Below, piece by piece: positions 1 through 9,194 of a stretch of 64,000 nucleotides of DNA. The DNA is from Pedobacter panaciterrae (GTDB lineage: Bacteria > Bacteroidota > Bacteroidia > Sphingobacteriales > Sphingobacteriaceae), in contig NZ_LGEL01000006.1 of NCBI RefSeq assembly GCF_001636695.1, positions 1 through 64,000 on the forward strand. The letters run 5' to 3'. The notes beneath the pieces were generated by a model. The model saw nothing but the letters and a program-made list of their open reading frames with translations, was not told the DNA's origin and did not search any database. Each line of letters opens with the position of its first letter. Within the stretch, counting starts at the first letter, position 1. Both the position numbers and the translations under genes were made by a program.

Positions 1-76
1 AATATTTATTATTTTAAATTGTTTATTTTTATCGAGGTGCAAATATAGAATTATTTTTTCTAAATCCACAACAGAT

Positions 77-589
77 TTACTTTTTATTCCCGTAACGTTC
101 TTCAGCATCATTTATACTTTGCGCAATAAGCTTCTGCATTTGAGCGGCTACATCTCTCAGTTTAGGTATTTCATTATAATCAGTCATATAAACAACTTTC
201 TTTGACTTTTTCTTATAATTAAACTCAATCTCATAACGAAGTATTTTTGGAGAATTCAAATCTGACCCGCTATTTGCAATTACATCCGGAAAATTCCATA
301 GACCCAGCTCATTTGCCTTGCTATGCAAAAAGATCATGTCGTTTTTTCTAAGTTTTACATTGGTTTTAACCAATGAATCCTTATCGTTCAGATACTGGTA
401 GTCACCCGTGGCAGAATTATAACTGTTGGCAAGAGTCTTGCCTACCCCCCATTTGTACTCAAATGAAACAAAATCAGCAGATCTGAAAGGCGCATTTTTT
501 ATCATTGGAGTATAATATACAATGCAGTAAATCAGGAAAGGCACCACAATGGTCAGCGCTAAAAAAATCTTTTTCCCCTTGGAAGTCAT
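77..589 (-). CDS. Hypothetical membrane-anchored protein
   Basis: I do not recognise this 170-residue protein. The N-terminus has a short basic stretch followed by one hydrophobic segment at about residues 8-27, which can be an uncleaved membrane anchor or a signal peptide without an obvious cleavage site. The remainder is hydrophilic, lysine- and asparagine-rich, and probably faces the periplasm. It lies 25 bases downstream of the dicarboxylate symporter gene on the same strand, so the two could be cotranscribed, but nothing links their functions. The ATG start is preceded by an A-rich stretch typical of Bacteroidota. It is real by codon use and length; function is unknown. Confidence 0.7.
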   Translation of the reverse strand: MTSKGKKIFLALTIVVPFLIYCIVYYTPMIKNAPFRSADFVSFEYKWGVGKTLANSYNSATGDYQYLNDKDSLVKTNVKLRKNDMIFLHSKANELGLWNFPDVIANSGSDLNSPKILRYEIEFNYKKKSKKVVYMTDYNEIPKLRDVAAQMQKLIAQSINDAEERYGNKK

Positions 590-614
590 ATTAATCGTTT
601 TTATTATTTGTTAC

Positions 615-2000
615 TTAATCTAATGGCTCGGTAAGATCACCTTCCCATTTACTCACAACTGCTGTAGCCAGGCTATTTCCTATAACATTGGTTGCAGATC
701 GGCCCATGTCCAATAATGGATCTATACCTATCAAAAGTGCCAGTCCTGCTTCTGGAATATTGAAAGTTGCAATCGTTCCTGCTATAACTACCAATGAAGC
801 TCTTGGCACACCTGCTATCCCCTTACTTGTAAGCATCAGAATTAAAAGCATCGTTATTTGCTGTTCAAAAGACAAATGTATGCCATAAGACTGAGCTATA
901 AACAACGAAGCGAAAGTCATGTACAACATAGATCCATCCAGATTAAAGGAGTATCCCAACGGCAACACAAAGCTTACTATCTTATCTTTACATCCAAAAC
1001 GCTCTAGCTGAAGCATTGTTTTTGGGTAAGCTGCTTCACTGCTGGCTGTACTAAAAGCTACCAGAACAGGTTCTTTCATTCTGTTCATCAGGTTAAATAC
1101 CCTCGATTTAAGAATAAAAAACCCAATCAGAATCAGTACCACCCAAAGCAATAACATTGTAGAGTAAAACTCACCAATAAACAATGCATAGGTAGATAAC
1201 ACACTTAATCCTTGTTTAGCCACAATTGCCGCCATCGCCCCAAATACTGCAAATGGTGCAAAATTCATAACATAGCCCGTAACCTTTAGAATTACATGTG
1301 CTACAGAATCAAAAAACTTAACAATAATTTGCCCCTTTTCTCCAATTGCCGCTGTAGCTACGCCAAAAAACAACGAAAAAACTACTATCTGCAGAATTTC
1401 ATTAGTGGCCATGGCCTCAGTCATACTTTTTGGAACAATGTGCGAAATAAAGTCCTTTAAAGATAATGCTACCTTATGTATCCCTGTGTCTATATTACTT
1501 GGAGGAAGTGGCAGATTCATGGCTTCACCTGGTTTAAAGATATTGACCATGATTAATCCCAATACCAACGACAAAAGTGAAGCACTCATAAACCAAAGCA
1601 TTGTCTTACCTCCTATCCTACCCACAGCTTTTATGTCGCCCACCTTGGCTACTCCAACTACAAGTGTAGAAAAGACCAGAGGTGCAACAATCATTTTTAT
1701 CAGACGCAGAAATATATCACTCAACAGTGTAAGTGGTTCCAGCTTCTTTTCCCTTAAGGTCTCATTTGCATGACGGACTTTTTCAACAGCCAGCTTCTCC
1801 GCATTTAATGCCAAAAAGCTTGTTGAAGTAGTGTCTTTAATTTTGATAATTTGGGCATCTATAGCTTTAACTTTGTTATCTGCATTAGCAATGTTATCAT
1901 TGTACGTACTAAATGAACTAACATTTAAGTAATACCCAAGGGCAACTCCTAATACTAAGGCTAAAAAGATAAAGAACGTTAACCTGTTGTTTTTAGACAT
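615..2000 (-). CDS. Dicarboxylate/amino acid:cation symporter (DAACS family)
   Basis: This 461-residue inner-membrane protein belongs to the DctA/GltP sodium- or proton-coupled symporter family, which takes up C4-dicarboxylates or glutamate/aspartate. Family hallmarks are visible: the serine-rich re-entrant loop (FSTASSEAAYPKT, about residue 315), the NLDGSMLYM motif of TM7 and the later GVPRASLVVIAGT and DPLLDMGRSATNVIGNS stretches that line the substrate and cation sites. Unlike DctA of Proteobacteria, about 65 mostly hydrophilic residues lie between the first hydrophobic segment and the LTLLSDIFLRLIKM segment, a long extracytoplasmic loop. The exact substrate cannot be told. It is transcribed away from the sigma factor gene at 2145. 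Confidence 0.9.
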   Translation of the reverse strand: MSKNNRLTFFIFLALVLGVALGYYLNVSSFSTYNDNIANADNKVKAIDAQIIKIKDTTSTSFLALNAEKLAVEKVRHANETLREKKLEPLTLLSDIFLRLIKMIVAPLVFSTLVVGVAKVGDIKAVGRIGGKTMLWFMSASLLSLVLGLIMVNIFKPGEAMNLPLPPSNIDTGIHKVALSLKDFISHIVPKSMTEAMATNEILQIVVFSLFFGVATAAIGEKGQIIVKFFDSVAHVILKVTGYVMNFAPFAVFGAMAAIVAKQGLSVLSTYALFIGEFYSTMLLLWVVLILIGFFILKSRVFNLMNRMKEPVLVAFSTASSEAAYPKTMLQLERFGCKDKIVSFVLPLGYSFNLDGSMLYMTFASLFIAQSYGIHLSFEQQITMLLILMLTSKGIAGVPRASLVVIAGTIATFNIPEAGLALLIGIDPLLDMGRSATNVIGNSLATAVVSKWEGDLTEPLD

Positions 2001-2144
2001 CTATCTTAAATTAATGTTTTCTATGGCCGTAAAACTACAACAATTAAATTATTCCATAAAGTTTGTTGATAAACCAATTAAATTCGCACTTTAGTAGTAA
2101 CAATCAATCATAAATGACCTCTAAGGGTTATCAACTTAATTTTA

Positions 2145-2642
2145 GTGGAACAAAAGGACCAGTTATTTAAACAGATTTTCGATACAAACTCCAAGAAAAT
2201 ATTCCATTTATGTTATGGTTATACTGGCGATGAAGACTCTGCCAACGACCTGCTTCAGGAAACATTCTTAAAAGTTTGGCAGAATTTAGACAAGTTCCGT
2301 AATAAATCTTTGATTTCGACATGGATCTATCGTATCGCAGTCAATACTTGCTTAACCTATTTAAGGTCAGAAAAAAGGCAGGCAAAAGATGAGCTTACAG
2401 ACAATATAATTGAAAATCGCCCAGAAGAGTTCTCAGAAAAAAATGAACAGGTTGCATTACTTTATAAGTCAATATCAAAATTAGAAGAAAACGATCGCCT
2501 CATAATTACAATGGTACTCGATGAGTTGCCTTACAATGAAATAGCAGACATTTCTGGTATCAGTGAGGGAAACCTTAGAGTAAAAATTCATCGCATTAAA
2601 CAAAAACTTACCGAATTATACAATCAGCATGCAAGAATTTGA
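2145..2642 (+). CDS. ECF-type RNA polymerase sigma factor
   Basis: This 165-residue protein is a sigma-70 family extracytoplasmic-function sigma factor. Region 2 covers about residues 10-80, with the core-binding motif around DEDSANDLLQETFLKVW and the promoter-melting part FRNKSLISTWIYRIAVN. Region 4 with its helix-turn-helix lies at about 105-160 (LPYNEIADISGISEGNLRVKIHR). There is no region 1 or 3. The start is a GTG at 2145; no better upstream ATG in frame was found. The downstream membrane protein gene overlaps the end by 14 bases, an arrangement typical of sigma factor and membrane-bound partner. The target promoters are unknown. Confidence 0.92.
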   Translation: MEQKDQLFKQIFDTNSKKIFHLCYGYTGDEDSANDLLQETFLKVWQNLDKFRNKSLISTWIYRIAVNTCLTYLRSEKRQAKDELTDNIIENRPEEFSEKNEQVALLYKSISKLEENDRLIITMVLDELPYNEIADISGISEGNLRVKIHRIKQKLTELYNQHARI

Positions 2643-3228
2643 TCATATACAATCGCTTTGGCAATCACATTCGGTTGAGGTAAAAATCTCATCTGAAGAA
2701 ATGCTTTCGCAAGCAAAGAAAGAAGTATCAGGTATAAAAACAAGATCGCTGTTGAATATCCTTGGAATGATTATTTCTTTTGCATCCCTTGTTGCACTTT
2801 TGGTTTTTTATCCATTCACATCATGGACAACACAAGCAGGTTTAAGCATTATTATTATTGCTATAGCCGTATCTACCTTTATTTTATATAAGGATTACAA
2901 AATAATATCCAGAAGTGATTTTACCCAGCATCCCAATGAATTTTTATCGCAGCTAAAAATCTATCAGTTAAATAAATTCTCGATATACAATAAACTATAC
3001 TGGTTTTATGCTGCTGCCATATGCCTTGGTTTTATACTTTACTTCTACGAAATGCTTAATAACCTGGAGCTTTGGTTTCAGATTGGCATAACCTCATTCT
3101 CGGTTTTCTGGATGGCATTATGTGCTACCTTTTTACGAAAAGCATATTTAAAAAGAGAAAAAGAACGCTTAGATCTATTGATAGAAAAATTCGAACGCAT
3201 CAGTAGTCAGTTTAAAGACCAGGCATAA
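2629..3228 (+). CDS. Four-helix membrane protein, putative sigma factor partner
   Basis: The 199-residue product has a soluble N-terminal portion of about 40 residues, two pairs of hydrophobic segments (about 41-62, 68-86, 121-141 and 149-168) and a charged C-terminal tail likely to form a helix. Its start codon lies 14 bases inside the end of the ECF sigma factor gene, so translation is probably coupled. That position is where anti-sigma factors are usually found, and the short cytosolic N-terminus could bind the sigma factor, but no zinc-binding HxxxCxxC anti-sigma motif is present. The anti-sigma role is an inference from position only. A hairpin follows the stop codon directly. Confidence 0.8.
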   Translation: MQEFDHIQSLWQSHSVEVKISSEEMLSQAKKEVSGIKTRSLLNILGMIISFASLVALLVFYPFTSWTTQAGLSIIIIAIAVSTFILYKDYKIISRSDFTQHPNEFLSQLKIYQLNKFSIYNKLYWFYAAAICLGFILYFYEMLNNLELWFQIGITSFSVFWMALCATFLRKAYLKREKERLDLLIEKFERISSQFKDQA

Positions 3229-3231
3229 AAA

Positions 3232-3257
3232 AAGTCATCCTACCTAAGGGATGACTT
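3232..3257 (+). terminator. Terminator-like hairpin after sigma factor operon
   Basis: A perfect 9-bp stem (AAGTCATCC at 3232-3240 with GGATGACTT at 3249-3257) encloses an 8-base loop. It starts three bases after the stop codon of the membrane protein gene. An A-tract precedes it and a T-rich but interrupted stretch follows, so it can end the + strand transcript; the T-tract is weak. Confidence 0.7.
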
Positions 3258-3478
3258 CTATTATTAACTAACCCAAATCTAAATTTATCCAAATTTATTA
3301 CTGGGCTTCCTGATTCAAATATAGGTTCAGGTTGTATTTAAGAGTAGGCGAAACTCACCAATTCTTTCAGCCATTAAACCTATTGATCTGACTTATTTTC
3401 CAATTTACATTTTTGCCTTTTACAGCGGTAATGTATGGTGAAGGAACAATGAGCCCTGATGTCTCGAAGAAATATAAA

Positions 3479-4105
3479 TTATGGCTGATCCTTTACTTCA
3501 GATACAGAGAATGTATTGCCGCTAAGTTTGTATTGAATTGTCTTCAAAGTCCCATCCTTTTCAGTACTATCCTTTGAATTTACGATAGGATAAGTGCGGA
3601 ACAAATCGCCATTCTTAATTACAAATTTATCATTACCGGCGTAGGTCTTTTTGGCTCTATCGCTTAATGCCGGGAAGGTGATCTTGTTAAAATTGCCATC
3701 AGCATATTCGAAAACATTAAGATCGCGAACATTCTTCTTGCTTAATAACTCAATGTAAATCTCCGGGTTACCATCGTTATCTAAGTCCATATTCCAGGCA
3801 TCAGTTATAATGCCATTGCGTTCATTAGAAAACGATTTATAATTGCTTCTAAGGGAATCTGACATAAGTATCAGATAACCGCCTACACTATCTACTCCTT
3901 TTCCCCAGCTAACTACTTCAAAATTGATACCTGGTCTTATAGCTATATCCTTATAAAAAACAAACTGACCTTTTTGCTTTTTGGCAGCAATATCATTTTG
4001 CTTTACAGTTGTCTCTTTCTTAGAAGAGTCACTGCAGGAAGCTAACAAAAGCAGCCCCACAAATAGTAGAGGCTGCTTTATTAAGTATTTCATTAATTTC
4101 ATCAT
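3479..4105 (-). CDS. Lipoprotein, possibly PliI-like lysozyme inhibitor family
   Basis: The 208-residue product has a lipoprotein signal peptide with lipobox LLLASC, lipidated Cys at about residue 24, followed by a Ser/Lys-rich linker. The folded part contains INFEVVSWGKGVDSVGGYLILMSDS and a DLDNDGNPEIYIELLSK stretch resembling the Ca-binding FG-GAP/VCBS type. The overall pattern (an ‘EVxxWGKGxDSxGGYLIL’ strand, then DxDNDGNPE, then a ‘KITFPALSD...Y.G.D.F.I..GDLFR.YPI’ end) reminds me of Bacteroidota proteins annotated as PliI/PliC-like inhibitors of i-type lysozyme; this recall is not verified. It sits alone, 41 bases after the GH20 gene on the same strand. Location is expected to be an envelope membrane. 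Confidence 0.75.
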   Translation of the reverse strand: MMKLMKYLIKQPLLFVGLLLLASCSDSSKKETTVKQNDIAAKKQKGQFVFYKDIAIRPGINFEVVSWGKGVDSVGGYLILMSDSLRSNYKSFSNERNGIITDAWNMDLDNDGNPEIYIELLSKKNVRDLNVFEYADGNFNKITFPALSDRAKKTYAGNDKFVIKNGDLFRTYPIVNSKDSTEKDGTLKTIQYKLSGNTFSVSEVKDQP

Positions 4106-4146
4106 TTGCTTTTAAATGTAAATACAAAGTTTTACAATGCAAACTA

Positions 4147-6054
4147 CTATTTAGTTTTTACATCCGGAGCACCATTGTTCAAAATTGTTTCGGTAACAAC
4201 GCTGCGTTTACCGCTAGGGGCGATTACGATAGTTTTTAAAACACGTTTTTCTCCTTTAGGAACAATAACTTTAACGGGGCTATCAACTAAGTTAGCTGTT
4301 TCAGACGGACGTGTCAAATCTAAAGTATAATAGATTTTTGAACCTGGCAGTGGTACTTTCAGATCAAGGCTAAAATTTTCACCATTTATTACCTTATCAG
4401 TTGTTAATCCAAGTGGTGTTGGAACCCAGTAGTTGGTATTTGTTTTATCTAATCTGGCTAAATGCACAGGGATACGCTCTTCAGAGAAGTTTTTGAAATC
4501 CTTACGATCAAGCTTAGTCCACGCAATTTCTGCCAATGAGAACATTCTTGGTAAAACCATATATTCAACTTTTTCTGGACTTTGAATATACTCCGTCCAT
4601 AAATTTGCCTGCACACCAACAACATGTTTCTGTTGATCTGCGGTCAGTTCTTTTGGCATTGGATCATAAGCATATGCTAAAGAATATGGTGCCAAACCAC
4701 CAATATTTGTTGGTTCATCAACAGAATTAGACTGTTTGTGATCAAAATAAAGTCCAATTGGCCCACCTGGTGTCATGATCACATCGTGATTTTGCTGTGC
4801 TGCAGCAACCCCGCCTTCAGTACCTCTCCACGACATCACTGTAGCATTTGGTGCTAAACCACCTTCAAGAATCTCATCCCATCCAATAATAGAACGACCC
4901 TTTGCATTGATATGTTTTTCAATTCTTTGGATAAAATAGCTCTGTAATTCATGCTCATCCTTTAATCCAAGCTTTTTAATTAAGTTCTGGCAAAACTCAC
5001 TTTCTTTCCAGTAATCTTTAGGACTTTCATCACCACCAATGTGAATATATTTAGATGGAAAAATCGCGATTACCTCATCCAATACATCTTCTAAAAATTT
5101 AAAGGTATTGTCGCTCGGAACAAAAACATCGTCAAACACACCCCATTGTTGCTGTACTTGTTTTCCTTTTCTTGAACCAGACCAAGGTGTTTTAGCATCA
5201 ACAAAAGTATCTCTGTCAGGGAAACAACTCAATTCAGGATAGGCTGCAATTGCTGCAGAAGCATGGCCAGGAAGTTCAATTTCAGGAATTACGTTAATAT
5301 ATCTTGCTGCTGCATAAGCAATAACTTCTTTAGCCTCTTGCTGAGTATAAAAACCTTTGTACTCTATATTATCTGTACCCACTCCAGGATGGTGACCAAT
5401 GATAGTACCACTTCTGGTTGCACCAACAGTTGTCAGTTTAGGGTATTTTTTGATCTCAATTCTCCATCCCTGATCATCAGTTAAGTGCCAGTGAAAATTG
5501 TTCAATTTATATTGAGACATTAAATCAATGTACTTCTTAACAAGGGCTACCGGAAACATATGACGACCTACATCAAGGTGCATGCCTCTGTATTTAAAAC
5601 GGGGATAATCGTTAATTTCTGCGGCACTAATTGTTACCTCATTGTTTTTCTTTTCCGGCATCAGCTGAATCATAGACTGAACTGCATAGAACAACCCCGC
5701 CTCTTTTCCTGTAACCGTAATTTTTTTATCAGTAATATCAATGGTATAACCTTCTGCAGGTAATTTGTCAGCTCCTGTTGAAGTTAATACAATTGCTCTT
5801 TCATTCGCTTTTAAAGCTTTCGTTTCTCTAAGTGCAAACCCCGCCTTGGTAGTAATCGATGCGTTTAGCAAATCTGCCATCTTTGCATTGGCTGCGTCTG
5901 CAGACAGCAAAACAACAGTTTTATCAAGTTTAAAGGCCCCGCTTTTCTTTTTTACGGATACTGGTGCAGGAATAATGCCCATATTGGCATCCGTTTGTGC
6001 AAAAGCACCTACAGATATACATGCCATTAGAGCAACTGATAATAGTCTTTTCAT
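4147..6054 (-). CDS. GH20 beta-N-acetylhexosaminidase, secreted
   Basis: The 635-residue enzyme cleaves terminal beta-linked N-acetylglucosamine or N-acetylgalactosamine by substrate-assisted catalysis. A Sec signal peptide (MKRLLSVALMACISVGAFAQ) is followed by the GH20b alpha/beta domain (about 22-150) and the catalytic barrel (about 153-500). Visible family motifs are YRGMHLDVGRHMFP, HWHLTDDQGWRIEI, the catalytic Asp-Glu pair D342-E343 in HIGGDE, and WRGTEGG. The C-terminal 100 or so residues resemble the chitobiase-type C-terminal beta domain (GSKIYYTLDLTRPSET). It may act on chitin fragments, glycoproteins or muropeptides; no chitin genes lie nearby. It is monocistronic or cotranscribed with the downstream lipoprotein. 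Confidence 0.95.
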   Translation of the reverse strand: MKRLLSVALMACISVGAFAQTDANMGIIPAPVSVKKKSGAFKLDKTVVLLSADAANAKMADLLNASITTKAGFALRETKALKANERAIVLTSTGADKLPAEGYTIDITDKKITVTGKEAGLFYAVQSMIQLMPEKKNNEVTISAAEINDYPRFKYRGMHLDVGRHMFPVALVKKYIDLMSQYKLNNFHWHLTDDQGWRIEIKKYPKLTTVGATRSGTIIGHHPGVGTDNIEYKGFYTQQEAKEVIAYAAARYINVIPEIELPGHASAAIAAYPELSCFPDRDTFVDAKTPWSGSRKGKQVQQQWGVFDDVFVPSDNTFKFLEDVLDEVIAIFPSKYIHIGGDESPKDYWKESEFCQNLIKKLGLKDEHELQSYFIQRIEKHINAKGRSIIGWDEILEGGLAPNATVMSWRGTEGGVAAAQQNHDVIMTPGGPIGLYFDHKQSNSVDEPTNIGGLAPYSLAYAYDPMPKELTADQQKHVVGVQANLWTEYIQSPEKVEYMVLPRMFSLAEIAWTKLDRKDFKNFSEERIPVHLARLDKTNTNYWVPTPLGLTTDKVINGENFSLDLKVPLPGSKIYYTLDLTRPSETANLVDSPVKVIVPKGEKRVLKTIVIAPSGKRSVVTETILNNGAPDVKTK

Positions 6055-6148
6055 GTGTTAGGTTAAATAATTTATTTTAAATCAAGCCTAAGATAAAAAA
6101 TCTTTTAAAAAGATAGATAAAAAAGGCATAATCATTAATGCATAAAAA

Positions 6149-6178
6149 AAGCCTGATCAATATTACTGATACAGGCTT
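6149..6178 (-). terminator. Rho-independent terminator of trxB
   Basis: AAGCCTGATCA (6149-6159) pairs with TGAT-A-CAGGCTT (6167-6178), one bulged base, loop of seven. On the minus strand the stem is followed by an unbroken run of T (the A-run at 6144-6150), which fits termination of the trxB transcript before the GH20 promoter. Confidence 0.8.
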
Positions 6179-6199
6179 ATATATTTATTAAAATATTAA

Positions 6200-7162
6200 T
6201 TATAATACTTCTTTCACTTCATGTTCTTTAGCTGCAAGGTAACGCTCTGCATCTAAAGCTGCCATACAACCAGAACCCGCAGCTGTAACTGCCTGACGGT
6301 AATAGTGATCCTGAACATCTCCACTTGCAAAAACACCTTCTATATTGGTTTTCGAAGTTCCAGGGATGGTTTTTAAATAACCGGTTTCATCCATATCCAA
6401 CCAACCTTTAAAGATATCTGTATTTGGTTTATGACCAATTGCCACAAAGAAACCTTCAACAGGCAAATCAGTTTCAGCACCTGTTTGGTTGTTTACGATT
6501 CTTACAGCAGTAACATTTTTACCATTACCCAGAATTTCTTTAGTTTCTGAGTTATAGATTACTTCAATATTAGGAGTATTTAATACCCTGTGTACCATAG
6601 CTTTTGAGGCTCTAAACTCATCTCTACGCACAACCATATATACTTTTTTACAAAGTTTAGCAAGATAAGTAGCTTCTTCAGCGGCAGTATCACCAGCACC
6701 AACTATAGCTACGTCCTGTCCTTTAAAGAAAAAGCCGTCGCATACAGCACATGCTGATACACCAAAACCATTGTATTGTTGTTCGCTAGGTAAACCGAGC
6801 CATTTTGCTGTAGCTCCTGTTGAAATAATTACAGTATCAGCTGTGATGGTTTTAATCTCATCAACAACTACTTTATGAGGCAAAGATGAAAAGTCTACCG
6901 AACTCACATATCCAAAACGGATATCGGTTCCAAAACGTTCAGCTTGTTTACGGAAATCTTCCATCATTTCAGGGCCCATAATACCACCCGGGTATCCTGG
7001 GAAATTATCAACATCGGTAGTCTGCGTCAATTGACCACCAGGCTCCATACCAGTATACATAACTGGCTTAAGATCAGCACGAGCTGCATAAATCGCAGCA
7101 GTATATCCTGCCGGGCCTGAACCTATAATTAAACATTTAACGTGTTCTATTTCTTCTGACAT
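6200..7162 (-). CDS. trxB: Thioredoxin-disulfide reductase
   Basis: The product (320 residues from the chosen start) transfers electrons from NADPH through FAD to thioredoxin. The FAD-binding GSGPAGYTAAIYAARA motif begins at residue 14, the redox-active CAVC is at residues 138-141, the NADPH site GAGDTAAEEA follows, and the second FAD motif (GVFASGDVQD) is near the end. An upstream in-frame ATG at 7189 would add nine residues (MYINKKETY); I choose the ATG at 7162 because homologues begin just before the HVKCLIIGSGPAGY core and an AAGAAAG purine stretch precedes it. It is a single gene flanked by a strong terminator. Confidence 0.95.
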   Translation of the reverse strand: MSEEIEHVKCLIIGSGPAGYTAAIYAARADLKPVMYTGMEPGGQLTQTTDVDNFPGYPGGIMGPEMMEDFRKQAERFGTDIRFGYVSSVDFSSLPHKVVVDEIKTITADTVIISTGATAKWLGLPSEQQYNGFGVSACAVCDGFFFKGQDVAIVGAGDTAAEEATYLAKLCKKVYMVVRRDEFRASKAMVHRVLNTPNIEVIYNSETKEILGNGKNVTAVRIVNNQTGAETDLPVEGFFVAIGHKPNTDIFKGWLDMDETGYLKTIPGTSKTNIEGVFASGDVQDHYYRQAVTAAGSGCMAALDAERYLAAKEHEVKEVL

Positions 7163-7268
7163 ATATGTTTCTTTCTTATTAATGTACAAAATTACGCTTT
7201 ATCCCGCTATCCGTCAAACGATAGCTGATAACAAAGACAACATTGTGATTTCTAAATTATAATTCCAA

Positions 7269-8897
7269 TCAGGTCTGGATAACACCTACACTAAACTGCT
7301 TTTTTACAGGCGATTGATTAGCTGCCTGTATCCCCATAGAAATCACTTTCCTGGTATCCAGAGGATCAATGATTCCATCTACCCACAATCTTGCCGCAGC
7401 GTAATAAGGCGTGGTCTGGCTGTTATACCTATCAGTTATTTCTTTTAATAACTCTTCTTCTTTTTCAGGTGTAATTATCTCGCCTTTGGCTTTTAGTGAT
7501 GCCTCCTGAATCTGCAATAATACCTTGGCAGCTTGCGAACCGCCCATTACCGCAATCTTAGCGCTAGGCCAGGCATAAATTAATCTCGGATCGTATGCTT
7601 TACCGCACATGGCATAATTACCTGCACCATAAGAGTTTCCTACTACGATAGTAAATTTAGGCACAACAGAATTTGCGACAGCATTTACCATTTTTGCACC
7701 ATCTTTAATGATACCTCCATGTTCCGATCTGCTCCCTACCATAAATCCTGTTACATCCTGTAAAAACACCAGAGGGATTTTCTTCTGATTACAGTTCATG
7801 ATAAAACGTGTTGCCTTATCTGCACTATCAGAATAAATTACACCGCCAAACTGCATCTCTCCTTTTTTAGATTTAACCACTTTACGCTGGTTAGCAACTA
7901 TACCGACGGCCCAGCCGTCAATCCTTCCCAATCCGCAAATGATGCTCTGTCCATATAACTGTTTATATTCTTCAAACTCAGAATTATCCACCAGGCGGTG
8001 AATTACTTCGAGCATATCATAAGGTTTTTCTCTGTTTTCAGGCAGTATACCGTAAATTTCTTCGGGATCGAGCTTAGGCAATGCAGATTTAATCCTGTCA
8101 AATCCGGCTACCTGAGGCGCGCCAAGCATACTCATGATGTTACGGATACTATCCAAACAAGCCTGATCGTTAGGGTGCTTGTAATCGGTAACACCCGATA
8201 TTTCGCAATGCGTAGTAGCTCCACCCAGCGTTTCATTATCCACATCTTCGCCAATTGCTGATTTAACCAGGTAAGATCCTGCAAGAAATACAGAACCAGT
8301 GCCATCAACAATCATTGCCTCGTCACTCATGATTGGTAAATAAGCGCCGCCAGCCACACAGGAACCCATTATTGCAGCAATCTGCACAATTCCTTCTGAT
8401 GACATGATGGCATTGTTTCTAAACATTCGGCCGAAATGTTCCTTATCAGGAAAAATCTCGTCCTGCATTGGCAAATAAACTCCTGCACTATCTACAAGAT
8501 ATATTACCGGCAACCTATTTTCCATTGCAATTTCCTGCGCCCTGAGATTTTTCTTAGCAGTCATGGGAAACCAGGCTCCTGCTTTTACAGTTGCATCATT
8601 AGCAACAATCATACATTGCCTGCCTGATACATACCCAATACCGCAAACTACGCCAGCCGACGGACAGCCACCTTGCTCAGCATACATTTCATCGGCAGCA
8701 AAAGCACCAATTTCTAAAAACTGGCTTTCTTTATCTATCAGATAAGAGATTCGCTCTCTTGCTAATAGTTTACCTTTATCCTTTTGTTTAGCAGCATTCT
8801 TCTCCCCTCCACCTTTATATATCTTTTTAAGCCGTGTTTTTAACTCATAAACCGACTGTTTATTAAAGTCTTCATTCTTATTGAATTCTATATTCAT
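7269..8897 (-). CDS. Acyl-CoA carboxylase beta subunit (carboxyltransferase)
   Basis: This 542-residue protein is the carboxyltransferase subunit of a biotin-dependent acyl-CoA carboxylase, which moves carboxyl groups from biotin to an acyl-CoA. It has the N-terminal crotonase-like domain (RISYLIDKESQFLEIGAFAADEMY, then YLVDSAGVYLPMQDEIFPD and SSEGIVQIAAIMGSCVAGGAYLP) and the C-terminal one (FLQDVTGFMVGSRSEHGGIIKDGAKMV, then GNSYGAGNYAMCGKAYDPR). Length and motifs are nearest to methylcrotonyl-CoA carboxylase (leucine degradation), with propionyl-CoA carboxylase as the alternative. The biotin-carrying alpha subunit is not in the window; the gene stands alone. Confidence 0.9.
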   Translation of the reverse strand: MNIEFNKNEDFNKQSVYELKTRLKKIYKGGGEKNAAKQKDKGKLLARERISYLIDKESQFLEIGAFAADEMYAEQGGCPSAGVVCGIGYVSGRQCMIVANDATVKAGAWFPMTAKKNLRAQEIAMENRLPVIYLVDSAGVYLPMQDEIFPDKEHFGRMFRNNAIMSSEGIVQIAAIMGSCVAGGAYLPIMSDEAMIVDGTGSVFLAGSYLVKSAIGEDVDNETLGGATTHCEISGVTDYKHPNDQACLDSIRNIMSMLGAPQVAGFDRIKSALPKLDPEEIYGILPENREKPYDMLEVIHRLVDNSEFEEYKQLYGQSIICGLGRIDGWAVGIVANQRKVVKSKKGEMQFGGVIYSDSADKATRFIMNCNQKKIPLVFLQDVTGFMVGSRSEHGGIIKDGAKMVNAVANSVVPKFTIVVGNSYGAGNYAMCGKAYDPRLIYAWPSAKIAVMGGSQAAKVLLQIQEASLKAKGEIITPEKEEELLKEITDRYNSQTTPYYAAARLWVDGIIDPLDTRKVISMGIQAANQSPVKKQFSVGVIQT

Positions 8898-9194
8898 ACA
8901 GGCAAGTTAAATCTTTATTTTTAGGAGAACAAAAGTCCAATTCAGGATTTGGTATAGTGTAGAACTTTGGTATAGGGCAAGAGAACTTAGATATCACATC
9001 GTGATCTGGATCAGCCGGTCGTCCCGAGGAACCTAAGCATGTCGTCATCCCGAGGAACCGAGGGATCTCTTGAATTACACAATCAAGAGATCTCTCCTAT
9101 CGTCGAGATGACGAGCGTGGTTGAAATAACGACAATGCTCCAAATAACGACAGCTTTAAACAATCTGACATTAATTGTTTATCAGAATTATTCA
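8898..9194. other. Intergenic region with REP-like repeat (copy 1)
   Basis: This 297-base stretch between the carboxylase start and the fabF stop has no credible ORF. It holds the upstream region of the carboxylase gene and, from 9016 on, the interspersed inverted repeat described separately, including a partial second copy of its left end (GTCCCGAGGAACC at 9020-9032). Confidence 0.7.
9043..9113. repeat. REP-like interspersed inverted repeat, copy 1
   Basis: A 71-base imperfect palindrome: the left arm runs CGTCATCCCGAGG...GGGATCTCTTGAATT and the right arm AATCAAGAGATCTCTCC...CGTCGAGATGACG. The right arm is almost identical to that of copies at 30580, 46602 and 51749. The left arm has diverged in the middle (CCGAGGAACCGAG against the TCGACGATAGGAG of copy 2). 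It lies downstream of fabF. The bases that follow (9150-9176, CAGCTTTAAACAATCTG) also recur after the copy at 46602. Confidence 0.85.

Noticed and set aside
1405-1773. 122-codon + strand frame inside the symporter gene.
   Set aside because: Antisense shadow of a well-supported family protein; its translation shows no family features.
3300-3478. Minus-strand open stretch of about 45 codons downstream of the lipoprotein at 3479 that reads like a protein end.
   Set aside because: It has no start codon or ribosome site and only overlaps the lipoprotein stop out of frame; I cannot tell a remnant from chance.
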